Source: Chitinophagales bacterium | GTDB taxonomy: Bacteria > Bacteroidota > Bacteroidia > Chitinophagales > JADJOU01 | Assembly: GCA_016787225.1 (NCBI GenBank) | Contig: JAEUUY010000022.1 | Coordinates: 173,014-237,013 of the forward strand | DNA: 64,000 nt | Direction of reading: 5' to 3' | Shown: one piece after another, positions 27,264-35,926 of the stretch | Position numbering within the stretch: position 1 is the first letter of the stretch | Layout of the letters: each line of letters starts with the position of its first letter | The notes under the pieces: generated by a model | Databases searched by the model: none | Seen by the model: the letters and a program-made list of their open reading frames with translations, nothing else | Told to the model about the DNA's origin: nothing | Translations under genes and position numbers: made by a program

Positions 27264-27770
27264 TTAATCACGCCAAATATGCATAACACCGTTCTGAACA
27301 TATGTTTTTTCAACTGTATTGAAATACTCAATAAATTTATCATAATTCTTTATCATCAATGAGGTTATTAAAATTTCTTTATCATCATTTAACTGTAACT
27401 TAATAAAATAGAAATCGAGAAGACTATCATATTTCATTCGCTCAATGGTCTCCTCATCTTGTCTATAAATTATCATTTTTTTTATATCTGAATATAAATA
27501 CTTGACAGTAGAAACTGAGGATATGAATACAATATAGTCTCTTGTCATATCTATTGTTTGTCCATAATTTTTAACCCAATAGCCCATTATTACAATTATT
27601 ATGGGTATTAAAGAAATAACACTCCAAATAATTAAAGTAAAAAGTTTTGCCAATGCATTATCTCCTATTATCGATAATAAAATTACCACAGTAACAGTTT
27701 GAAGCAATGTATATCTTAAATTATAATATAAAGTAGTTTGATCAATTTTTACTATTAATTTATCTTCCAT
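27264..27770 (-). CDS. Two-helix membrane protein, unknown function
   Basis: A 168-residue protein with two adjacent hydrophobic segments (about 23-41 and 44-67) and a C-terminal soluble domain of about 95 residues rich in beta strands (ITSLMIKNYDKFIEYFN), a pattern seen in PH-like, YcxB-type membrane proteins. It starts the three-gene cluster with the two lipoproteins. No conserved catalytic motif was seen. The ATG start is unambiguous. Confidence 0.65.
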   Translation of the reverse strand: MEDKLIVKIDQTTLYYNLRYTLLQTVTVVILLSIIGDNALAKLFTLIIWSVISLIPIIIVIMGYWVKNYGQTIDMTRDYIVFISSVSTVKYLYSDIKKMIIYRQDEETIERMKYDSLLDFYFIKLQLNDDKEILITSLMIKNYDKFIEYFNTVEKTYVQNGVMHIWRD

Positions 27771-27798
27771 ATAACCAATAAAGATTGTTGTTATTTAA

Positions 27799-28932
27799 CT
27801 AAAGAATATGACTTATAGCTTTTATTTTCTCCTTCTTCCACATTGAAAAGTCTCCCTCCATAATATGCTGCCGTGCTTCCTTCACAAGCTCTAAATAGAA
27901 CGTTAAATTATTAATAGAAGCTATCTGCATAGCCAGTAATTCTTCGCATTTGAAGAGATGGCGGAGGTAGGATTTGCTGGTCGTTCGAAGAAGTTCATTT
28001 CCTGACAACCCATCTATTGGGGATAAATCAAATTCCCATTTTTTTGATTTAGCATGCAATATTCCCTGATGGGTGAAAAGGTAGCCATGCCTGGCGTTGC
28101 GAGTAGGCATGACACAGTCAAACATATCTATACCTCTATCGATAGCTTCTAATATATTTTCCGGTGTTCCTACGCCCATCAAATATCGTGGAGCATCGTG
28201 CGGTAGAATATCATTTACGAGTTCTATCATTTCATACATTTCTTCTGCGGGCTCGCCTACGGCGAGCCCGCCTATAGCATTGCCCACAGCTCCTTTATCC
28301 GCAATATACTTAGCAGATTCTATTCTTAAATCTTTATATACAGAGCCCTGAACTATAGGAAATAAATGCTGCTGATATCCATAGGGTCCATCTGATTTTT
28401 TGAAATGTTCTATACAACGATCTAGCCATCTATGAGTCAATCCCAGTGATTTTTTTGCATAATCATATTCACAAGGATAAGGCGTACACTCATCAAAAGC
28501 CATAATAATATCGGCTCCGATAGCCCGCTGAATATCCATGACATTCTCTGGAGTGAATAAGTGATAAGAACCATCAATATGCGAAGCAAACCTGACGCCC
28601 TCATCTGTTATTTTTCTGCGATGCGCTAGTGAATAGACTTGAAAGCCTCCGCTATCCGTCAGCATAGGTTTATTCCATCCCCCAAATTTCTGCAATCCGC
28701 CAGCATTTTTTATTACCTCTATACCAGGTCTTAGATAAAGATGGTAGGTATTGCCAAGAATAATTTCAGCTTTAATGTCTGTCTTTAATTCTGAGAAATG
28801 TACTGCTTTAACGGTAGCCTGTGTTCCTACAGGCATAAAAATAGGGGTCTTTATTTCTCCATGTGCCGTTTGAATGATTCCTGCACGGGCATGAGTATTC
28901 GGTGAATTATGCTGTAGTGTGAAAAATGACAT
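27799..28932 (-). CDS. tgt: Queuine tRNA-ribosyltransferase Tgt
   Basis: Exchanges guanine-34 for a queuosine precursor in tRNAs with GUN anticodons. In 377 residues it has the catalytic region LTDSGGFQVYSL, GGLAVGEPAEE, and VMPTRNARHG. The C-terminal zinc site of most bacterial Tgt proteins is absent: the CxCxxC stretch is replaced by SPIDGLSGNELLRTTSKSYLR without cysteine, and the usual histidine in SIHN is asparagine (ASINNL). From memory other Bacteroidota Tgt proteins also lack these cysteines. A GC-rich palindrome lies in its coding sequence. The start lies 7 bp after the transketolase stop. Confidence 0.95.
   Translation of the reverse strand: MSFFTLQHNSPNTHARAGIIQTAHGEIKTPIFMPVGTQATVKAVHFSELKTDIKAEIILGNTYHLYLRPGIEVIKNAGGLQKFGGWNKPMLTDSGGFQVYSLAHRRKITDEGVRFASHIDGSYHLFTPENVMDIQRAIGADIIMAFDECTPYPCEYDYAKKSLGLTHRWLDRCIEHFKKSDGPYGYQQHLFPIVQGSVYKDLRIESAKYIADKGAVGNAIGGLAVGEPAEEMYEMIELVNDILPHDAPRYLMGVGTPENILEAIDRGIDMFDCVMPTRNARHGYLFTHQGILHAKSKKWEFDLSPIDGLSGNELLRTTSKSYLRHLFKCEELLAMQIASINNLTFYLELVKEARQHIMEGDFSMWKKEKIKAISHIL
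28247..28271. repeat. GC-rich perfect palindrome inside tgt
   Basis: Arms of 11 bp (GCGGGCTCGCC / GGCGAGCCCGC) flank TAC. Twenty-three of 25 bases are G or C or lie in the perfect arms, against an AT-rich surrounding gene. It encodes the conserved GGLAVGEPA peptide, so amino acids are intact while codon choice is extreme. Confidence 0.85.
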
Positions 28933-28939
28933 TGAAATA

Positions 28940-29803
28940 TTACCTCACAACCAATGTCTCCGAAACCAATTCAGTCTTAGCTTCACCATGGAGTTCCTTC
29001 AATAAAGACTCTACTTCATCCGAATTAAAATTACAGAACCAACGGTCTGCTCTTGCTTCGATAGAGGGCAATCCTTTGCCTCGAACTGTATCACAAATAA
29101 TAACACTTGGCTTTTCAGTATGAAACGGGAGTTGACTGAATGTGTCATGCAAGGCATGATAATCATGACCATTTATGCGTCTTACTTCTGCACCGAAAGC
29201 GATAAATTTATCTTCAAAAGGCTCCAATGGTATCAGGTCTTCTGTGGCCACATTGGCTTGAAAATGGTTTCTATCGATTACTATCGTTAGATTGTTCATT
29301 TTCTTAGCACTAGCTACCAGCATAGCTTCCCAGACCGAGCCTTCATCACATTCACCATCTCCTACGATACAGATTATCTTATTAGATTGCTTTTTTATCT
29401 TACAGTCATAGGCTACACCTAAAGCCACGGAAGGTAAATGCCCCAATGACCCCGAATGAAATTCTATCCCATCGATTTTACGATTGGGATGCCAATAAAT
29501 GTCATCATTGGATTTTAAATGATTATGAATCAATCTTTCGCGCGTCATCCAACCCTTTTCTACAAACATACCGTAGAGAGCAGGTACATCATGCCCCTTG
29601 GATAAAAAGAGATAGTCTCTATTGTCATCCTTAAAATTATGAGGACCGATATTGAGATATTCAAGATAAAGATAAACTAAGATATCTGCACAAGAAAGTG
29701 AAGCCCCTGTAAAGCAACCTCCATTGGTACTCATATTAATTATATGCTCTCTCACTTTGAGGGCTATCTTATTTAATTCTTCAAGCTTTTCGACTGACAA
29801 CAT
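28940..29803 (-). CDS. Transketolase N-terminal subunit
   Basis: The thiamine-diphosphate-binding half of a split transketolase, 287 residues. It has SKGHDVPALYG, the TPP motif GDGECDEGSVWEA, and IVIDRNHFQANV. Full transketolases carry the pyrimidine-binding half in the same chain; here it should be a separate gene, which I do not see on either side (tgt and an M16 peptidase). It moves two-carbon units in the pentose phosphate pathway, or may serve a specialised sugar pathway as some split enzymes do. Confidence 0.92.
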   Translation of the reverse strand: MLSVEKLEELNKIALKVREHIINMSTNGGCFTGASLSCADILVYLYLEYLNIGPHNFKDDNRDYLFLSKGHDVPALYGMFVEKGWMTRERLIHNHLKSNDDIYWHPNRKIDGIEFHSGSLGHLPSVALGVAYDCKIKKQSNKIICIVGDGECDEGSVWEAMLVASAKKMNNLTIVIDRNHFQANVATEDLIPLEPFEDKFIAFGAEVRRINGHDYHALHDTFSQLPFHTEKPSVIICDTVRGKGLPSIEARADRWFCNFNSDEVESLLKELHGEAKTELVSETLVVR

Positions 29804-29829
29804 GCTTCTAACTTAGTTTTACCAATGAA

Positions 29830-32715
29830 TTAAAATCCGAAAAGTGTTTTAGAGTCTATCTCTTCCATATGCCCAAAACTCTTGATATCATCAAACTTTA
29901 GCTTTGTCTTATCACCCATTATAGCAGTGGTGTAGACTCTATTGGCTATTTTACTATTGAAGTTATATGAAAAATCGGCTAATGACATCGTCTTAATTTT
30001 CTCCAAAGTTTCACGTCTATAATCATAGTCAATATAAAATTTCTTTAGATTTAAAAACGACCAATAAATATTATCGCGAACGATTCTATCGGACGAAATT
30101 TGCTTAATTACACTTTCTCTTGCATTATTGAATTGAATTTCTACATTCGGGGCCTTGCTTTTTAGTTTTTTAAACTCCTGAGCAGCCGTAGCCATTTTGT
30201 CTGCTTGAGTACCAATAAATGATTGTAAAAAGAATGGTTCTCCCTTCACACTAGGTGGTGCGTAGAATGAATATGCTGAATATGCTAAAGCTTTTTGCTC
30301 TCTCAACTCTTGAAAAACGATAGAGGATAGACCACTACCAAAAAAATCATTATACAAACTCGCAAAAGGCATATTCGCTTTTGTAAATGGCTCTGACTTA
30401 TTCAGGAACATGATCTGAGCTTGAACCATATTTGGATAATTATAGAAATATACTTTGTCTAAATCATTTGAAAGAATTTCGAAATTTGCAAGCTTCGCTG
30501 GAGGAGCCATATACTTAGCATCTAGCAATGTGTATGAGCGAGGAAGATTTGCAAGGGCATTTTTCTCATCCTTTCCATAATAGAAAATGCTGTGTTGGTA
30601 TTTCGTTAAATTATTGAGGTAGTTAACAATCTGATTTGGCAATAATGCTTTTAGCTCATCATTTGATAAAACGGTATTAAATGGATTTTGAGGTCCATAT
30701 TTTGAGAAATTGACTAAAGCCTGAAAACAAGCGCCTTTATTTATCTTAGCATTTTCTCTTTCTTTAATTGTCTTCTCTACTAATTTTTTCCAGGCATCTT
30801 CATCTACTTTATTGGTCTGCAAATTAGCATATAAAAGATTGATACCAGCCTTCATATTTTGCTCTAACCCTGCTAAGGTGATATAAGTATATTCTCTCTG
30901 TACACTAGTAGAAATTTCTAGTCCATTTTTATACAACTCTTTCTTTAATTCTTCGTTCGACAGGTTGTTTGTCCCTAGAAAATTAAGATAAGACGTTGCC
31001 AGACCCATGACTTTGGAGTGGTCTTTACCGAAAGGTAAAACAAGACAGAACTTTGCGAAATTATTTTCATCATTTTTGACGAAACTAAATTCCACATCTC
31101 CCTTTAACTTTTGTGATTTTATAGCAGATTTATAGTCTACGAAAAGAGGTTCAATATTTGGACTCTTTGTCTCTGTCATAGTTTTATAAAATGCCGAGCT
31201 ATTATCCCTGTTCATTACTACAGGTGTTATCTGCGGCTTGTCTACCTTTGGATTTTCTGACTTTCCTTTTCTTTTATACGAAACAGCATAATTATCCGTT
31301 CTATAATATTTATTAGCGAAGTCAATCAAATCTTGTTTGGTAAATTTTCTCATATCCGATATTTGAGAAACATAATTTTCCCACGGAATATTTTCTGTAA
31401 AAGAAGTCACGAATGCACCAGCTCGTGCAGCATTACTTTCATATCCTTTTATGGTCTTGAGTTCTAAATCATTGATTGCCGCTTGAATCAGCCATTCCTC
31501 AAATTCTCCTTTTTTAAATTTTTCAATCTGCTCCAATAAAATATCGCGGACTTCTTCTAAGGTTTGACCTTCTTTGGGTTTACCATTGAGCATATATACC
31601 CCAATATCATGCATACTACTTACGAAAGAACTAGCACTGAGGGTTCGTTGTTTCTGCACAACATTCAAATCAATAATACCTGCTACGCCGTTCGCCATAA
31701 TCATGTCTATAACAGTCGCCTTAAGGGCTTCCTTATCACTAGGAGGAGGAATTCTATAGCCTATATACAAAAACTCCTCTTGTGGTCCAAAATTTTCTAT
31801 AGTTACTGGACTACTTATGACAGGTAAATTGGGCATTGTAAATGGTTGAATATCTTTTGGCTGCCAACTACCAAAATATTTGTCAATCAAAGCTACAGTT
31901 TTCTCAGGATCAAGATCTCCAGATAGACAAATAGCCACATTATTTGGCACATAATACTTATCAAAATATTTTCGTATGTTCACATGCGAAGGATTTTTTA
32001 AATGTTCACCTTCACCTATCGTTGTTTGGGTTCCATAAGGGTGATTCGGTAATAGAGCTTTTAATAAATTGGCATAAGCCCATCGTCCATCATTATCCTG
32101 ACTGATATTAAATTCTTCATAAACAGCTTCCAATTCTGTATGAAAAAGTCTCATAACCAAATGGTTAAATCGCTCACTTTCTAGCTTTAACCATTTTTCT
32201 AATTCATTACTCGGAATTATATTTTGGTATACCGTCTGATCCGTACTAGTATAGGCATTAGTGTTTTGAGCTCCTAGGGAGGTTACTACTTTATCATATT
32301 CATTCGGAACCGCTAGCTTAGAAGCTTCATAACTAATGCTATCTATCATTTTGTATATTGCTTTTTTCTTTTCTATATCCTTTTCAGCCTTATGTTTTTC
32401 ATAAAGATCCGAAATTTGACTAAGCAGAACTTTCTCTGATTCCCAATTCGTGGTTCCTAGATTGGGGGTCCCTTTGAACATAAGATGTTCTAGGTAATGC
32501 GCTAGACCAGTATTGTCACTTGGGTCAAATTTAGAGCCGGCCTTTACAGCAATATATGTTTGAATCTTAGGCTCGGTTTTATTGACTGTCATGTATATTT
32601 TCAGTCCATTTTTAAGCGTATGAATCTTTGCTTTGAGAATATCATTGGGTACTTCTTGAAATTGTGCGTGCATAGTGCCAGAAATAAACATTAGGGATAA
32701 AAAAAAGTATTTCAT
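29830..32715 (-). CDS. M16 family zinc metallopeptidase (exported)
   Basis: A 961-residue pitrilysin-type peptidase with signal peptide (MKYFFLSLMFISGTMHAQ). The inverted zinc motif HYLEH lies at 73-77, and the third ligand in ELEAVYEEF about 120 residues on. A second, inactive M16 half occupies about 530-940 (no HxxEH), so both halves are in one chain and form the clamshell. It is likely periplasmic and degrades peptides. The start lies 214 bp from the divergent psd gene; this gap holds a small hairpin (CATACT/AGTATG) in the M16 leader. Confidence 0.92.
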   Translation of the reverse strand: MKYFFLSLMFISGTMHAQFQEVPNDILKAKIHTLKNGLKIYMTVNKTEPKIQTYIAVKAGSKFDPSDNTGLAHYLEHLMFKGTPNLGTTNWESEKVLLSQISDLYEKHKAEKDIEKKKAIYKMIDSISYEASKLAVPNEYDKVVTSLGAQNTNAYTSTDQTVYQNIIPSNELEKWLKLESERFNHLVMRLFHTELEAVYEEFNISQDNDGRWAYANLLKALLPNHPYGTQTTIGEGEHLKNPSHVNIRKYFDKYYVPNNVAICLSGDLDPEKTVALIDKYFGSWQPKDIQPFTMPNLPVISSPVTIENFGPQEEFLYIGYRIPPPSDKEALKATVIDMIMANGVAGIIDLNVVQKQRTLSASSFVSSMHDIGVYMLNGKPKEGQTLEEVRDILLEQIEKFKKGEFEEWLIQAAINDLELKTIKGYESNAARAGAFVTSFTENIPWENYVSQISDMRKFTKQDLIDFANKYYRTDNYAVSYKRKGKSENPKVDKPQITPVVMNRDNSSAFYKTMTETKSPNIEPLFVDYKSAIKSQKLKGDVEFSFVKNDENNFAKFCLVLPFGKDHSKVMGLATSYLNFLGTNNLSNEELKKELYKNGLEISTSVQREYTYITLAGLEQNMKAGINLLYANLQTNKVDEDAWKKLVEKTIKERENAKINKGACFQALVNFSKYGPQNPFNTVLSNDELKALLPNQIVNYLNNLTKYQHSIFYYGKDEKNALANLPRSYTLLDAKYMAPPAKLANFEILSNDLDKVYFYNYPNMVQAQIMFLNKSEPFTKANMPFASLYNDFFGSGLSSIVFQELREQKALAYSAYSFYAPPSVKGEPFFLQSFIGTQADKMATAAQEFKKLKSKAPNVEIQFNNARESVIKQISSDRIVRDNIYWSFLNLKKFYIDYDYRRETLEKIKTMSLADFSYNFNSKIANRVYTTAIMGDKTKLKFDDIKSFGHMEEIDSKTLFGF

Positions 32716-32901
32716 TTGTAAAATTTTAGAACATACTAAAGTTAGAGTATGCTGGATTAGATAAACAAAAATATAAGTTTCATAGAATAACTTGTTGTTT
32801 AAAATTGCTAATATAAAATTTAGCTAGCAGGATAAGACAGCTAACTTGTTGAAAATCTTATAAAAATCAACTTTTTAGTCCACACTTAAACTAGATTCTA
32901 T

Positions 32902-32909
32902 TAAATTTG
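32902..32909 (+). promoter_or_regulatory. psd -7 element
   Basis: TAAATTTG ends 20 bp before the GTG start of the phosphatidylserine decarboxylase gene. Confidence 0.55.
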
Positions 32910-32929
32910 CCCACCAAAAAAATTAAAGT

Positions 32930-33586
32930 GTGAAGATCCATAAAGAAGGATACGGACTTATATTTATAGTTTTCTTTTTTGCCCTAGCCATAACCTCTAT
33001 TTGGTATTTATATTATCCACATGATAAATGGGCGCTAGCTATCAGTATTTTATCTATTATTATTTGCGTTTTTATCATTTCGTTTTTTAGAAATCCTAAG
33101 CGCTATATTCCCTTAGGAGACGATACCATTATCTGTCCAGCAGATGGCAAAGTGGTAGTGATAGAGGATGTCATGGAGACGGAGTATTTCAATGAAATAC
33201 GCAAACAAGTTTCGGTATTCATGTCACCTGCCAATGTTCACGTGAATAGAAGTCCTATTGATGGCGAGGTGAAATATTTCAAATATCACCCAGGTAAATA
33301 TCTAGTGGCTTGGCATCCAAAATCAAGTACGGATAATGAACGAACCAGTATGGTCATAGAAAATGAGTCATTTTCTGTACTTGTCAGACAAATAGCAGGT
33401 AAATTAGCTAGACGTATCGTGTATTATGTAGAAGAAGGAGATGAAATCGAACGAGGCGAAGAATTTGGTTTTATAAAGTTCGGCTCTCGAATAGATTTAT
33501 TTCTACCGATAGATACAAAGATAAACGTGGAGCTCAATCAAAAGGTAAGAGGTGGAGAAACTGTGATTGGCACCATTCCTTCATAA
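32930..33586 (+). CDS. psd: Phosphatidylserine decarboxylase
   Basis: Makes phosphatidylethanolamine at the inner membrane. It has 218 residues with a GTG start, two N-terminal membrane segments (about 8-28 and 35-52), and conserved ADGKVVVIED, MSPANVHVNRSPIDG and HPGKYLVA. The self-cleavage site is FGSRIDLFLP: cleavage between G185 and S186 would give the pyruvoyl cofactor. This short Psd form is usual in Bacteroidota. The pssA gene for phosphatidylserine synthase is not adjacent. Confidence 0.94.
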   Translation: MKIHKEGYGLIFIVFFFALAITSIWYLYYPHDKWALAISILSIIICVFIISFFRNPKRYIPLGDDTIICPADGKVVVIEDVMETEYFNEIRKQVSVFMSPANVHVNRSPIDGEVKYFKYHPGKYLVAWHPKSSTDNERTSMVIENESFSVLVRQIAGKLARRIVYYVEEGDEIERGEEFGFIKFGSRIDLFLPIDTKINVELNQKVRGGETVIGTIPS

Positions 33587-33606
33587 TTTAAGTTTATTTA
33601 ATTGAG

Positions 33607-33634
33607 TTTGATTAAATTAAATTCGATAAATTTG
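33607..33634 (+). promoter_or_regulatory. Full promoter of the Cys/Lys-rich gene
   Basis: TTTG at 33607-33610 and TAAATTTG at 33627-33634 are 16 bp apart, a complete match to the Bacteroidota -33/-7 pattern, 41 bp before the ATG. One of the best promoters in the window. Confidence 0.65.
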
Positions 33635-33675
33635 CGTCTAATAGTATATTATCCATTAAATTAAATTATAATCAA

Positions 33676-33918
33676 ATGAAAAAACTAATCTTAACAATCG
33701 CTGTTTTATTTACTGCTGCTTCTATTTCATTAGCTTGTGGCGAGGAGAAAAAATCTTGTTGCAAAAAAGGCGAGAAAAAAGAATGTTCAAAAGACGAGAA
33801 AAAGTCTTGTGCAAATAAAGATGAAAAATCTTGTGCAAAAGCAAAGTCTTGCTGTAAGAAAAAGGCTGCTGAAGCGACTACAGCTCCTGCACCTGCTCAG
33901 GTGACTCCAGCAAAGTAA
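33676..33918 (+). CDS. Exported Cys/Lys-rich small protein
   Basis: An 80-residue protein with a signal peptide ending near SISLAC and a mature part of about 45 residues holding nine cysteines among lysines, in repeats of the type KKSC, DEKSC and KSCCKK, followed by an alanine/proline/threonine tail. The pattern suggests metal binding or a disulfide-rich peptide; no family was recognised. It has a clear promoter and its own terminator, so it is expressed alone, probably strongly. Confidence 0.8.
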   Translation: MKKLILTIAVLFTAASISLACGEEKKSCCKKGEKKECSKDEKKSCANKDEKSCAKAKSCCKKKAAEATTAPAPAQVTPAK

Positions 33919-33993
33919 TTGCATTTAGTGTAACGTCCTGATATAAGTCAACTTTTGTGTCAACTTATTTTAGGACGGTACAGTCTTATAATT

Positions 33994-34024
33994 AAAAAGG
34001 GTCACCTGCAGGTGACCCTTTTTT
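33994..34024 (+). terminator. Intrinsic terminator, perfect palindrome
   Basis: An uninterrupted palindrome AAAAAGGGTCACCTGCAGG onward (with TGACCCTTTTT on the other arm) and a T-run ends the Cys/Lys-rich transcript; being symmetric it can act on both strands. Confidence 0.9.
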
Positions 34025-34046
34025 CATCAGGATATAGAATCTATCT

Positions 34047-34300
34047 AATTAGGGTCTGCTGAAAAACTCAGAAGTGCGCCAAATACGAGCCATCAAGCCG
34101 AAGCTGTATAGACATACTGCGAGGTGAAGATGGCGAAGTAGTTGGAGTGCTTCTGAGTAGCCTAAAATTCTTGTCGGTAAATGCAAGATATTTAGGCGTG
34201 AACTCCAGTAAACTTGTTTTTACAATTTGCATATTCAGGGGGAAAAGTTTTTGCAATCTTATGGCTATCAATTGTTTTGGCGTTTTTCAGCAAAACCTAA
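34047..34300. mobile_element. MITE-like remnant with terminal inverted repeats
   Basis: The left end reads TTAGGGTCTGCTGAAAAAC and the right end, inverted, AATTAGGTTTTGCTGAAAAAC: about 14 of 17 bases match, and the sequence GGTCTGCTGAAAAA resembles ends of known insertion sequences. Flanks read CTAATTA on both sides, either a target duplication or an extension of the ends. The interior has an imperfect inverted pair (CTCAGAAGTGC near 34068 and GTGCTTCTGAG near 34149) and no credible transposase; the short frames here are not genes. Its right end touches the peroxiredoxin stop codon. About 254 bp. Confidence 0.7.
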
Positions 34301-34930
34301 TTAATTTTTCCCTAGATAATCTGCCACGCCTTCATGAGTCGCTTTCATGGCTTCTTTACCTTGAACCCAGTCTGCAGGACAAACTTCTCCATATTGCTCA
34401 AAATGAACTAAGGCATCTACCATTCTCAATGCTTCATCTACATTTCTTCCTAGAGGGAAGAAATTAATCAATTCATGCATGACGATACCTTCTTTATTGA
34501 TTAGAAACAAACCTCTATAAGCTATCATTGGACCGTTAGCAATAGTTAAGCCTTGTTCATCGTAGTCATAATCTCCTGCAAGAACTCCATAGTTCATAGA
34601 AACTGTTTTGGTCGTGTCAGCCACTATTGGATAGCTAACTCCCTTGATACCACCTTGTTTTTTCTCCATTTGTAGCCATCCCCAATGAGACTCAGGAGTA
34701 TCCGTAGAGCAAGCCACTACTTCACAACCTCTTTTCTTAAATTCTTCTAGACGAGATTGAAACGCATGTAACTCTGTAGGACACACAAAGGTGAAATCTT
34801 TTGGATAAAAGAAAAATAATACATAGCTTTTTCCTAAGTACTGATCTAAAGAGAAATCATTGACTACATGACCTCCATTGACTATAGCACCTGTGCTAAA
34901 ATGCGGTGCTTTCTTTCCGACTAATGACAT
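34301..34930 (-). CDS. Peroxiredoxin, typical 2-Cys (AhpC/Prx)
   Basis: Thiol peroxidase of 209 residues that reduces hydrogen peroxide and organic peroxides. The peroxidatic cysteine is C50 in YPKDFTFVCPTE, with the conserved threonine and arginine context. The resolving cysteine lies near residue 170 in YGEVCPADW. The C-terminal arm (VADYLGKN) is present. The stop codon abuts the MITE-like element, which did not truncate the protein. No AhpF partner is adjacent. Confidence 0.95.
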   Translation of the reverse strand: MSLVGKKAPHFSTGAIVNGGHVVNDFSLDQYLGKSYVLFFFYPKDFTFVCPTELHAFQSRLEEFKKRGCEVVACSTDTPESHWGWLQMEKKQGGIKGVSYPIVADTTKTVSMNYGVLAGDYDYDEQGLTIANGPMIAYRGLFLINKEGIVMHELINFFPLGRNVDEALRMVDALVHFEQYGEVCPADWVQGKEAMKATHEGVADYLGKN

Positions 34931-34998
34931 ATTAATTATATTTTAAATTTAAAAGTGAAATACAAAACTCTAAACAAAGGCTTCAATTGAAAAGTTTC

Positions 34999-35913
34999 TC
35001 AAAGGTCGAATTTCATGGGTTTTTCATTCTTTTTAAGTATCTCCCAGGAATTATAAATTCCTATATTGAAATCAATAACTACAGATAAATCTATTTTCCT
35101 TATATTAAATTTATCTTTAAAAGGAGCGAGTTCTTCTGTAATCAAATAAACTTCCGAAGAAATATCATCATCCCCTGTCATATAGCAATCTATTTTCAGG
35201 GTCTTTTGATATGGATCATTTTTTGGATAAGTATAATACATTTTTGAAAAATGAAGATACCGCTCGGCCGCAAGTGTATTCTTTATTTCCTTTAGTTGTT
35301 TTAAATCCGTTCTATTCTCTTCACTAAATGGCTGTAGGAGCAAAATTCCTACCACAATTATTAGAATCAAAGTAGCATGAGGTATATACCTCATCCATTT
35401 TTTATATAAATTATAGGATACCACTTCGTCTTCCTTACCTATTACTACCGTATTTAACCATGCATCATAGTAACACTGATGCAAAGGATTTAAAAAAACA
35501 AAAACATGATTAATAAATAGTGAAGCAGGAATAATCGTAAAGCGCATGAATTCAAATATTCCGATACTATTTTGCGTATTGATACTTAATAAATCGCTTA
35601 AACAATAAGGTATAGTAAAAATTATAGAACGAAGAAAGGCTTCTCTTATACTTAAATAGCTTCCATCTAACTTCACTACGCTATAATTGAATAATCTTTT
35701 GCCGATTGATTTACCTTTACCAAGTTTTGAATGAAATATTGTAAAATAAGCTGTCGATAGTAAAATACCCACTAGAAGCTTAAAATTTCCTAGTGCTAGT
35801 ATGTAATTTTCAAAAATTAAGCAGATTATAAAACCAAAAATATATAGTATTCCTAGGTCAATAAAAAATGCTACGATTCTTTTGTGAAGTGAAGCTGGTT
35901 GTATTTCTTGCAT
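34999..35913 (-). CDS. RDD family membrane protein
   Basis: A 304-residue integral membrane protein. The ATG at 35913 is chosen (MQEIQPASLHKRIVAFFIDLG); the frame opening at 35961 would overlap polA. The RDD signature R-x-x-A-x-x-x-D lies in KRIVAFFIDLGILY, and GKSIGKRLFNYSVV is the second conserved region. Four to five hydrophobic segments are followed by a C-terminal soluble part (about 215-304). It follows polA by 13 bp. Function of the family is not settled; some act in ion transport. Confidence 0.82.
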   Translation of the reverse strand: MQEIQPASLHKRIVAFFIDLGILYIFGFIICLIFENYILALGNFKLLVGILLSTAYFTIFHSKLGKGKSIGKRLFNYSVVKLDGSYLSIREAFLRSIIFTIPYCLSDLLSINTQNSIGIFEFMRFTIIPASLFINHVFVFLNPLHQCYYDAWLNTVVIGKEDEVVSYNLYKKWMRYIPHATLILIIVVGILLLQPFSEENRTDLKQLKEIKNTLAAERYLHFSKMYYTYPKNDPYQKTLKIDCYMTGDDDISSEVYLITEELAPFKDKFNIRKIDLSVVIDFNIGIYNSWEILKKNEKPMKFDL

Positions 35914-35926
35914 ATACTTTTTATCT

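Noticed and set aside
33013..33021. DnaA box TTATCCACA inside psd
   Set aside because: Single match inside a coding region, expected by chance in AT-rich DNA.
34068..34271. 67-codon minus-strand frame inside the MITE-like element, possible transposase remnant
   Set aside because: Too short, with no transposase motif; the element looks non-coding.
34147..34467. 106-codon frame across the MITE-like element and the end of the peroxiredoxin gene
   Set aside because: Crosses the element boundary and runs antisense to the peroxiredoxin; no family resemblance.
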